9,000 nucleotides of DNA from an uncultured Dyadobacter sp. (GTDB lineage: Bacteria; Bacteroidota; Bacteroidia; Cytophagales; Spirosomataceae): contig CALGRQ010000254.1 of NCBI GenBank assembly GCA_937880795.1, positions 1-9,000 on the forward strand. The letters run 5' to 3'. The position numbers and the translations under genes are program-made. This document shows positions 1-5,484 of this stretch, in pieces. Positions within the stretch are counted from its first letter, which is position 1. Every line of letters begins with the position of its first letter. The notes under the pieces were generated by a model. That model made no database searches and was not told the DNA's origin. It worked only from the letters and a program-made list of their open reading frames with translations.

Positions 1-129
1 AATGGATGCTTCGGACCCACGTGAGTCCATTAGCCAGTAACAGTCGAGGCAAAAATCGCCATATACCGCCACCTTTGTTTGAGTGATTTTACTGAGAATA
101 TTTTCAAGTTGTATTTTATCCATCTCCAT
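1..129 (-). CDS. PfkB-family sugar kinase, N-terminal part (cut by left edge)
   Basis: The minus strand is open from an ATG at 129 to the window edge, giving 43 residues that start MEMDKIQLENILSKI. Residues 19-32 read KVAVYGDFCLDCYW, and SEASI follows near the edge. This is the first beta strand and substrate-binding start of the ribokinase/PfkB fold. It resembles the RfaE domain I type of Bacteroidetes, where GDFCLDAYW and a SE-S-ETG stretch are usual (recalled family knowledge). PfkB kinases phosphorylate a sugar or sugar-like substrate with ATP in the cytoplasm; the substrate cannot be told from this piece. The start could also be the second ATG at 123, and an in-frame stop lies just upstream at 136-138. 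The ATP-binding C-terminal half is outside the window. A palindrome at 154-170 sits close upstream. Confidence 0.78.
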   Translation of the reverse strand, partial: MEMDKIQLENILSKITQTKVAVYGDFCLDCYWLMDSRGSEASI

Positions 130-153
130 AAGTGTTCAGGAATTCCAGGTTGT

Positions 154-170
154 TGTTACAAGCTGTAACA
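154..170. promoter_or_regulatory. 17-bp dyad, candidate operator of the sugar kinase gene
   Basis: TGTTACA and TGTAACA are perfect 7-bp inverted arms around a 3-bp AGC spacer. The dyad lies 25 bp upstream of the minus-strand kinase start at 129, where a repressor or activator site would be expected. No regulator gene is visible in the window, and the regulator family cannot be assigned. Function is inference from symmetry and position. Confidence 0.4.
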
Positions 171-600
171 GTATATACTTCGGATACAAAAGGCTGGGCT
201 ATTGTATTTCTTATGGTTTTCAGAATTTCAAATGGTGTGCATTACCTATTTAATGGTGAATAGGCCGATGAGGAGTCAATATTTCCCGAATAATAAGTCG
301 TTGTGATGCACATGTTAAATAAACTCGATTTGCGCAAAATGAAGATTTTTTTACGCATTATGCGAATATATATTGAAAATGATCGGGTACATTTATCATT
401 ATTAAGCCACACTATTTTACGGAAGAATATATTTCTGTTTGATTTGAATGCAGAATTTATAATTATATATAAGCTGATTCAAAACTTTATCATGTAAAAT
501 TTACTAAAAACGCTCACTGATATTTTTTTTATGGAAAATAAATGGTGGATGAGAATAGGATAAATTGAAGAATCAAAGAACATACTATATATAGGTTATC

Positions 601-626
601 TTGTGCGAACCTCCTCTATAATTTTA
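601..626 (+). promoter_or_regulatory. Weak candidate promoter of the ECF sigma gene
   Basis: A TTG at 601-603 and TAATTTTA at 619-626 resemble the Bacteroidetes TTG / TAnnTTTG promoter. The last base deviates and the 15-nt gap is shorter than the usual 17-23. The position, about 30 bp before the GTG start, fits. AT-rich DNA produces such matches often, so this is a low-confidence call. Confidence 0.22.
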
Positions 627-658
627 GATACAAACTCATTCTCAAAATCTTTACTGAC

Positions 659-1207
659 GTGGCCCATCCTGACGAAAATTTACTTAGAAAAGTGACTGAA
701 GGCGATGAAGCTGCCTTTGCGAAACTGTATAATTACTATAAAACGCCGGCATTGCGTTTTGCCAATTCATTATTGAAGGATACAGAAGAGGCAGAAAATC
801 TGGTGCAGGATGTTTTTTTGAAGATTTGGATGAGGCGAGAACAAATCAAGCCTGACTATAATTTCAACTCCTATTTATTTACATGCCTGCGGAATATGGC
901 CTTCGATTATTTTAAAAAGCTGGAAAAAAGTGAGCTTTTAAGAACGCAGTACATGGAGGCGATGATGCTGGTGAGTGATGAAGAAAGGGAGGAGAAAGAG
1001 TTGCGGATTAACCTGGTACAACAGGCCGTAGAATCGCTCTCTGTGAAGCGTAAGCAGATTCTTAAACTCAATATTGAAGAGGGGAAATCGTATCAGGAAA
1101 TTGCAGAATTTTTGAGGATATCAAAAAATACGGTTAAAAATCAACTGGTTAAAGCCAAGCAGGTTTTAAGGGAACAAATGGAAGTGGCTGCGGCAAGCAG
1201 TTACTAA
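659..1207 (+). CDS. ECF-type RNA polymerase sigma factor
   Basis: The product (182 residues, normal for the family) is a two-domain sigma-70 factor of the ECF class. It would bind core RNA polymerase and redirect it to a specific promoter set. Sigma region 2 spans about residues 15-88, with AFAKLYNYY, the core-binding stretch EEAENLVQDVFLKIW (43-57) and LRNMAFDYFKK. Sigma region 4 spans about 115-172, with the helix-turn-helix SYQEIAEFLRISKNTVKNQL (144-163). The start is GTG at 659: no in-frame ATG lies in the roughly 75 bases upstream that I read, and the family normally begins with this D-LL-x-V-x-x-GDE-AF pattern. No recognisable Shine-Dalgarno precedes it, as is common in Bacteroidetes. 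These factors often stand beside a FecR-like anti-sigma gene and a SusC/TonB receptor gene; neither is present here. The regulon is unknown. Confidence 0.93.
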   Translation: MAHPDENLLRKVTEGDEAAFAKLYNYYKTPALRFANSLLKDTEEAENLVQDVFLKIWMRREQIKPDYNFNSYLFTCLRNMAFDYFKKLEKSELLRTQYMEAMMLVSDEEREEKELRINLVQQAVESLSVKRKQILKLNIEEGKSYQEIAEFLRISKNTVKNQLVKAKQVLREQMEVAAASSY

Positions 1208-1233
1208 TGAACTTCAACGTTATATAAACTTTT

Positions 1234-1271
1234 AAAGATGAGGGGGAAGGTAAAAATTCCCCCTCATCTTT
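1234..1271. terminator. Strong hairpin terminator between convergent genes
   Basis: AAAGATGAGGGGGAA at 1234-1248 pairs perfectly with its reverse complement at 1257-1271, giving a 15-bp stem with five consecutive G:C pairs and an 8-nt loop. A T run at 1269-1273 follows on the plus strand, so it works best for the sigma gene, which ends 27 bp upstream. It abuts the stop of the minus-strand gene at 1272 and probably also ends that transcript, although the minus-strand T tract is weaker. Confidence 0.88.
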
Positions 1272-1709
1272 TTATTGACCAGCGGCAGCGGCAATGACAA
1301 TCGCCAGATTGACGCCCAACCCAATTCCCCAGTTTGTCCATACCTTTTTCTGTTTTATTTTTTTAGCCTTTCGGGTATAGCTGGCATGATAATCTGCTTG
1401 TTGGAACAACTTTTCATCTGGATAGCCTAAATTTTTCAGTTTAGGAGTACTTGAGCCACTGGCAATGGCTGGAATGAGCCCCAAAAGTGGTGATACAAGG
1501 CTGGTGATCAAGGTGCCAACAGATGCTCCTTTATATTTTCTGTAATGTTTTTCTGCATCGATCTGTCCTTTTATACTCAATTTTTCAGAGATAGGTTGGG
1601 AAACCGCAGCGACTTTTGTGGTTGTAATGGAAGAATCTGGTGCAAAATCTTGAGCCCGGGAGCACACAGACACAAAGAAACAAAGGTAAATAGCTAAAAA
1701 TGCTTTCAT
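1272..1709 (-). CDS. Small exported conserved protein with two hydrophobic segments
   Basis: The product (145 residues) begins with a typical signal peptide: MKAF, a hydrophobic core to about residue 15, then SRAQ, with likely signal peptidase I cleavage after A19. A cysteine at 16 does not sit in a good lipobox. After a Ser/Thr-rich linker comes YRKYKGASVGTLITSLVSPL (56-75), leading into a hydrophobic stretch of about 65-85. A basic region KAKKIKQKKVW (114-124) is followed by a second Gly/Ala/Ile-rich hydrophobic stretch of about 127-144. The pattern of a membrane hairpin rich in Gly and Pro, a YPD motif and a polybasic segment is one I associate with conserved Bacteroidetes envelope proteins of unknown function. 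No enzyme motif is visible. It converges with the sigma gene and probably has its own promoter in the AT-rich DNA upstream. Function is unknown. Confidence 0.8.
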   Translation of the reverse strand: MKAFLAIYLCFFVSVCSRAQDFAPDSSITTTKVAAVSQPISEKLSIKGQIDAEKHYRKYKGASVGTLITSLVSPLLGLIPAIASGSSTPKLKNLGYPDEKLFQQADYHASYTRKAKKIKQKKVWTNWGIGLGVNLAIVIAAAAGQ

Positions 1710-2228
1710 AAAAAATTGATTAAAAATAGGTGATAGATGAGGGTGTTGAATTTATGAAAAAATAACTTATAATTATTCAATTTGTTAGTGGTTGTAATTT
1801 TTTATGAATGTAAGGAAGGTACTTGATTAGTATTGAGTGTAAATTTTTGAAAATAAGTTGTAACCGTACGTATACTATATAGGGGTATGGATGAGTTGTT
1901 GGAAAAACACAAATCAATATTATATAAATATTAGCTAGTAAAGCTATACCTTTGAGAACTTACGCATTTGCATTAATCAGCGAATGAAATCCTCTAACTT
2001 TTCCTCTCAGCTTATATGAATGAAACATCATTGTGTTGTCTCTCTTTGTCGTATCTCGTGCAAAGCCGTATACAGAATAGCTATTGACCTTTGCAAGCCT
2101 TTTTCGGTATTGGTAACTAAGCACTCTCATTACTGACGAACTTATTTTAACCATTTTGTAAATCCTGAGAGAAGCTTTTAGCGCATTATATAATATGCAA
2201 ATGGTCATTTCAGTAATTCTTACCCTCT
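1710..2228. other. AT-rich intergenic region without a convincing gene
   Basis: This gap lies between the divergent exported-protein and SGNH genes and should hold both promoters. A perfect TAnnTTTG match, TACCTTTG, stands at 1947-1954 but has no TTG at the expected distance and is about 275 bp from the next start. An 82-codon minus-strand frame at 1960-2208 has a Lys/Arg/Ser-rich translation with no domain I recognise and no good leader, so I do not call it a gene. Short nested palindromes (CGTACG, GTATAC) occur near 1867-1877. No RNA gene or mobile-element end was seen. Confidence 0.5.
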
Positions 2229-3461
2229 ATGCCTTTTTATTTGAGTAAATATAATTTTATTAAGATTTCTTTGTGTGTTGTTTTAGGTACTGTATTGATC
2301 TCAGCTTTGGCCTTTCTGATGGAATACAGTTATGGAAACGCTGATGGGATATGGTATGACCGGGAAATAATATCTTATACGTATAGACTGCTATGCATGG
2401 AGATGTTGTTGATCGGATTGCTTATAGGATTATTTTACAGTCATCCGACGATCAGATACATTACATTTTGCACCTTGTTTACGATATGCCTGATTGTAGG
2501 TTTAGAAAAAGCCAGCACCGCATTGGTGCGTATGGAATCGGCTCCAAAATCACCCGGTTCTGTAAGCGCGGCACCATTGGTCAGGAAAGATCATGAGCTT
2601 TCGGTGGAGCCCGACTCTATTTTGGGGGTAAGAGCGAAACACAATACTTCTATTTCCTGGTTAGTGGACTCTACGAAAAAAGACAGTAACCCTGTCCTGA
2701 TCAATATTGACAGTTTGTCAAGAAGAATCACGCCTGAACCAGCATTGTCTGCTGAAAAGTATGCTATGTTTTTGGGGTGCTCCTATACGTATGGGGATGG
2801 CGTTTCAAACAACGAGACGATGCCTTATTATTTTCAACATGAATCTGCTAAATACAAAGCATATAATCTCGGTTATTTGGCTTATTCCCCGCTACATGCA
2901 TTGGCGCGGTTACAACATGGGTCAGTAGAAAAGGGTATTGTTGAAAAAAATGGGTTTGCGGTTTTTACTTATATCAATGATCATATCGATAGGGTCATTC
3001 CGGCAACACGGTGGATTGAATTAACGAAAGGTAAATTTCCGTATCTAAATCAGAGTAATATGCAGACGGAGGGGCTGTTTGTGGATCGTCGTCGTGTGTA
3101 TTCTAATTTGGTATTAAATGCCCAGACCAGCGGTATTAAACAGCTTTTTAAGTTGGGTTATCCCAAGTATCACTCTGAAAAGCATTATCAGTTGGTGATT
3201 GATATTCTCAAACAAACAAAATTGGAGTATGTGAAACGGTTCAAGAATAATAATTTTTTTGTAGCTATTTTTCCAGGAAATCCGATGCCGCCAGAAATGA
3301 TGGAAATGCTAAAGAAAAGTAAGATAGCCTATTTCGACTACTCCAAATTAACAACTGCTGACGATAAGATGCTGCCGTTTGACAATGCGCATCCAGCTCC
3401 GGTGTTGTATGAAATAGTAGGGAAGAAACTATACGCCGATATTGATAAGATTCTGCGCTAA
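2229..3461 (+). CDS. Membrane-anchored SGNH/GDSL-like hydrolase family protein
   Basis: The N-terminus carries three predicted membrane helices at about residues 11-31, 54-70 and 74-92. A linker of about 75 residues follows, then a soluble domain with the SGNH hydrolase layout. Block I is FLGCSYTYGDGV (181-192), with Ser185 as likely nucleophile and GCS in place of GDS. A block II-like NLG stands at 213-215 and a block III-like YIND at 248-251. The last block is DNAHP (385-389), placing Asp385 and His388 as catalytic partners. SGNH enzymes cleave or transfer esters, for example acetyl groups on polysaccharides; the substrate here is unknown. The helix arrangement suggests a domain tethered to the inner membrane, but its side is not certain. 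The gene is monocistronic: a 768-bp gap to the nearest plus-strand gene is replaced by a divergent neighbour upstream, and a terminator stands downstream. No polysaccharide or acyltransferase genes are nearby. Confidence 0.8.
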   Translation: MPFYLSKYNFIKISLCVVLGTVLISALAFLMEYSYGNADGIWYDREIISYTYRLLCMEMLLIGLLIGLFYSHPTIRYITFCTLFTICLIVGLEKASTALVRMESAPKSPGSVSAAPLVRKDHELSVEPDSILGVRAKHNTSISWLVDSTKKDSNPVLINIDSLSRRITPEPALSAEKYAMFLGCSYTYGDGVSNNETMPYYFQHESAKYKAYNLGYLAYSPLHALARLQHGSVEKGIVEKNGFAVFTYINDHIDRVIPATRWIELTKGKFPYLNQSNMQTEGLFVDRRRVYSNLVLNAQTSGIKQLFKLGYPKYHSEKHYQLVIDILKQTKLEYVKRFKNNNFFVAIFPGNPMPPEMMEMLKKSKIAYFDYSKLTTADDKMLPFDNAHPAPVLYEIVGKKLYADIDKILR

Positions 3462-3493
3462 AAGGGCAAGTACAATAAGTGGATTTATACAGC

Positions 3494-3541
3494 AAAAAAC
3501 GGAACAACTTTCTCCTAAATTTAGGTAGTTGTTCCGTTTTT
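3494..3541. terminator. Composite bidirectional hairpin terminator
   Basis: CGGAACAACT at 3500-3509 pairs with AGTTGTTCCG at 3527-3536. The stem is flanked by six A at 3494-3499 and five T at 3537-3541, so a T tract follows it on both strands. A second perfect palindrome, CCTAAATTTAGG (3514-3525), sits in the loop and can extend the structure above a small internal bulge. It lies between the convergent SGNH and lipoprotein genes and should end both transcripts. Confidence 0.88.
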
Positions 3542-3565
3542 ATTATGTTTCACACAAACTTGGTT

Positions 3566-4162
3566 TTACTTGAGATCCGAAAGTTTGTTCAAATCAAATT
3601 CTTTTAAAACCTCTTTCATTTGATCCATGGTGACTTTGGTGCCGTGAATATTGACAATATAGCGTTCGGCTACTAGTACACTCAATTCGCCATTTTTATG
3701 TTGGGAGTCGTATTTTTCAAACGCTTTGTGCCCATCATACTTGGTTGTTTTCTCGTAGCCGTTTTCAGTTTGTTTATCAATTTCGGCCATGGTCCAGGCT
3801 GCAAGCGCCATACTGGCCACACCTGCAATACCACCGGTATCCAAAATTTCCAGTTTTACGGAGGCATTCGCATCACCGGTATATCGGGCTTCGGCGTGGG
3901 AGACGGTGAAACCCATCGCGCCCTGTTTTTCACCAGAAATCTCAGTACGTTTTAATCCTGATAAGCTTTCAGGTAATAATTCCTTCATTTTTCGAAAGTC
4001 GACCGGCTCAATGGATTCACGATCTTGCATCGCCTTTGCTTTATCAGCCAGTTGCTGCAAGGCGATAACTCCATGTTGATCTTCCTGTTTTTTCTCCTCC
4101 TTTTGACCGCACCCTGTCAGCAAAGCTGTGATTGCCAACGTTAAAATGAAAGTTCTTTTCAT
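3566..4162 (-). CDS. Lipoprotein of unknown function
   Basis: The start is the ATG at 4162, which gives 198 residues. The reading frame is open further upstream, but there it runs into the end of lgt and lacks a signal sequence. From this start the protein opens with a textbook lipoprotein signal: MKR, a hydrophobic core and the lipobox LTGC with Cys18. Lgt, encoded just upstream, would add a diacylglycerol to that cysteine. The cysteine is followed by GQKEEKKQED; in Bacteroidetes such a charged stretch (Q-K-D/E-D/E type) is known as a surface export signal, so the protein may face outward. The mature part has a Gly/Ala-rich stretch with hydrophobic residues near 109-124 (DTGGIAGVASMALAAW) and a YEKTTKYDGHKAFEKYD region (136-152). 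I recognise no enzyme motif. It lies 89 bp after lgt with no clear terminator between, so cotranscription is possible. Confidence 0.82.
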   Translation of the reverse strand: MKRTFILTLAITALLTGCGQKEEKKQEDQHGVIALQQLADKAKAMQDRESIEPVDFRKMKELLPESLSGLKRTEISGEKQGAMGFTVSHAEARYTGDANASVKLEILDTGGIAGVASMALAAWTMAEIDKQTENGYEKTTKYDGHKAFEKYDSQHKNGELSVLVAERYIVNIHGTKVTMDQMKEVLKEFDLNKLSDLK

Positions 4163-4251
4163 TATTACGTCAATTTGTTTGTATAGATGCGGGCAATTTA
4201 GATAAAATAAAATGGAAAAAATGAACGAATGATTATACGGTAAACTTCGAA

Positions 4252-5085
4252 TTATCTGGTAACCTGCTTGATCGGATTTTGCCGCGATTGCCATATAAAG
4301 TATAGGCCCAATAAAACGGCAGGAATACTCAACATTTGCCCCATATTTAAAGCGTAATTGGCTTCAAATGCTTCCTGATTTTCCTTGAAGAACTCATATA
4401 CAAATCGTAAAGAGAACACCCACACAAAGAAAATACCTACCAATAGTCCGCGAGGCGTATTCTCTTTATATTTATTCCACAGTCCCAGTAATACGAAAAA
4501 GAGTATTAGGCAAGAAATGGACTCATACAACTGAGCAGGATGACGGGGAATTTGGCTGAATTCGGTATTGTGTAGAAATATAAAGCCCCAGGGCACGTCT
4601 GTAGCTTTCCCCACGATTTCGTGGTTCATTAAATTTCCAAAACGTATAAAACATCCTGTGAGGGCAACCACAATCACGATGCGGTCGGCCACCCAAAGAA
4701 AGGATTGACCGCTTGCTTTACGCGACCGGGAATAAAGCAAAAGCCCGGTGATGATTCCAATAACCGCACCATGGCTTGCCAAACCGGCATAAGGTGGCAA
4801 GATGACCTCGAGAGGATTCTTGAACAAAACCTCGGGCTGGTAAAACAGAAAGTGTCCAATGCGTGCACCTAGTACTGTAGACAGCACCATATAGAGGGTT
4901 AGCGCATCAATATCTTCAAGTGGTTTTCTTTCTTTTTTGAAAATATGGATCATCACTTGCTGGCCGATCAGGAAGCCCGCAGCAAAAAGAAGTCCATACC
5001 AGCGGACAGGGAACGGTCCAATCCCGGCAATTTCGGGTATTGTGAAAATTTCAGGATTCGCGTCCCAAAGAATGTAGGAAATCAT
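4252..5085 (-). CDS. lgt: Prolipoprotein diacylglyceryl transferase
   Basis: Lgt is an inner-membrane enzyme that moves diacylglycerol from phosphatidylglycerol to the lipobox cysteine of prolipoproteins, the first step of lipoprotein maturation. The 277-residue product has the usual length and about seven hydrophobic segments. Family landmarks are in order: PVRWYGLLFAAGF (26-38) with Tyr30; ARIGHFLFY (74-82); GLASHGAVIG (101-110) with the conserved His105; the signature FIRFGNLMNHEIVG (146-159) with Arg148, Asn151 and Glu156; RHPAQLYE (181-188); and LRFVYEFFKENQE (226-238). His105 is followed by GA where the E. coli enzyme has GG. The lipoprotein gene downstream encodes a likely substrate. 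The gene is divergent from yidD, and the 141-186 bp between them (depending on the yidD start) contains a notable inverted repeat. Confidence 0.97.
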   Translation of the reverse strand: MISYILWDANPEIFTIPEIAGIGPFPVRWYGLLFAAGFLIGQQVMIHIFKKERKPLEDIDALTLYMVLSTVLGARIGHFLFYQPEVLFKNPLEVILPPYAGLASHGAVIGIITGLLLYSRSRKASGQSFLWVADRIVIVVALTGCFIRFGNLMNHEIVGKATDVPWGFIFLHNTEFSQIPRHPAQLYESISCLILFFVLLGLWNKYKENTPRGLLVGIFFVWVFSLRFVYEFFKENQEAFEANYALNMGQMLSIPAVLLGLYFIWQSRQNPIKQVTR

Positions 5086-5143
5086 GGGTTTATGGTGTTA
5101 ATTGGCAATTGACAAACACAGGTTGAATATACAAAGATGAGGT

Positions 5144-5220
5144 AAAATTTAGTCCATGTGCTAAAAGGGTCGATTTTATTGCGGATTTGCTAAAAACCTG
5201 CCCCAGCTTGACTAAATTTT
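5144..5220. repeat. 11-bp inverted repeat in the lgt/yidD divergent promoter region
   Basis: AAAATTTAGTC at 5144-5154 is the exact reverse complement of GACTAAATTTT at 5210-5220, with 55 bp between the arms. Each arm, read outward, contains TAAATTTT, one base from the Bacteroidetes TAnnTTTG promoter element. Inside the arms TGCTAAAA occurs twice in direct orientation (5159-5166 and 5188-5195). The spacer is too long for a simple hairpin, so the arms more likely mark mirrored promoter or regulator sites. Confidence 0.6.
5187..5220 (+). promoter_or_regulatory. Candidate promoter of yidD
   Basis: TTG at 5187-5189, a 23-nt gap and TAAATTTT at 5213-5220 fit the TTG / TAnnTTTG pattern of Bacteroidetes apart from the final base. 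Transcription would start near 5227, leaving a leader of roughly 45 nt before the yidD start at 5272. This argues against the in-frame TTG at 5227 as the start codon. Confidence 0.35.
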
Positions 5221-5271
5221 TCATTTTTGTGTTATTCAGAAAGAATGCCTGATGTCTTTACAAGAATTAAA

Positions 5272-5481
5272 ATGAAATATATACTTATTGCGTTGGTTCG
5301 TGTTTATCAGGGGGGACTGTCACCGTATCTGCCTAATGCCTGCCGCTATACACCCACCTGTTCACAGTATATGATTCAGGCATTAACGAAACATGGATTC
5401 CTAAGAGGGGGCTGGCTCGGTATAAAACGTATTGCGCGCTGTCATCCATGGGGAGGCCACGGTCATGACCCCGTTCCATGA
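5272..5481 (+). CDS. yidD: Membrane protein insertion efficiency factor YidD
   Basis: The product is a small membrane-associated protein that aids YidC-dependent insertion of inner-membrane proteins. From the ATG at 5272 it has 69 residues and shows the full family pattern: ALVRVYQGGLSP (7-18), CRYTPTCSQYMIQAL (24-38) with Cys24 and Cys30, HG (41-42), GGWLGIKRIARCHPWGGHG (46-64) with Cys57, and the terminal DPVP. This start is preferred because the family typically opens with M-K-x-hydrophobic just before the YQ motif. In-frame ATG at 5245 and TTG at 5227 would add 9 or 15 residues without family support. In many bacteria yidD lies in the rpmH-rnpA-yidD-yidC cluster; here it stands alone, divergent from lgt and ending 3 bp from the stop of the MoxR gene. 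Confidence 0.95.
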   Translation: MKYILIALVRVYQGGLSPYLPNACRYTPTCSQYMIQALTKHGFLRGGWLGIKRIARCHPWGGHGHDPVP

Positions 5482-5484
5482 TTT

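Larger units (their letters stand above)
130..658. other. AT-rich intergenic region with small dyads
   Basis: This stretch separates the divergent sugar kinase and sigma-factor genes. A 64-codon plus-strand reading frame at 303-497 has an Ile/Leu/Lys/Asn-rich translation with no recognisable domain and looks like chance in AT-rich DNA. Besides the dyad at 154-170 there are short perfect palindromes: TGTG-ATG-CACA at 302-312, TTTGCGCAAA at 329-338 and CGCATTATGCG at 354-364. They could be regulator sites, but none matches a site I can name. No tRNA fold, terminator or transposon end was seen. Confidence 0.5.

Noticed and set aside
303..497. 64-codon plus-strand reading frame in the gap before the sigma gene
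   Set aside because: The translation is Ile/Leu/Lys/Asn-rich with no domain or plausible leader, as expected by chance in AT-rich DNA.
1960..2208. 82-codon minus-strand reading frame
   Set aside because: I recognise no family, the composition is Lys/Arg/Ser-rich, and there is no supporting promoter or neighbour. A degraded gene remains possible but cannot be shown.
4163..4294. N-terminal extension of the lipoprotein frame into lgt
   Set aside because: The extension overlaps the lgt end and would bury the lipoprotein signal peptide; the ATG at 4162 gives a proper signal and lipobox.
5227..5271. Longer yidD starting at TTG 5227 or ATG 5245
   Set aside because: The extra residues have no family match and the TTG coincides with the predicted transcription start.
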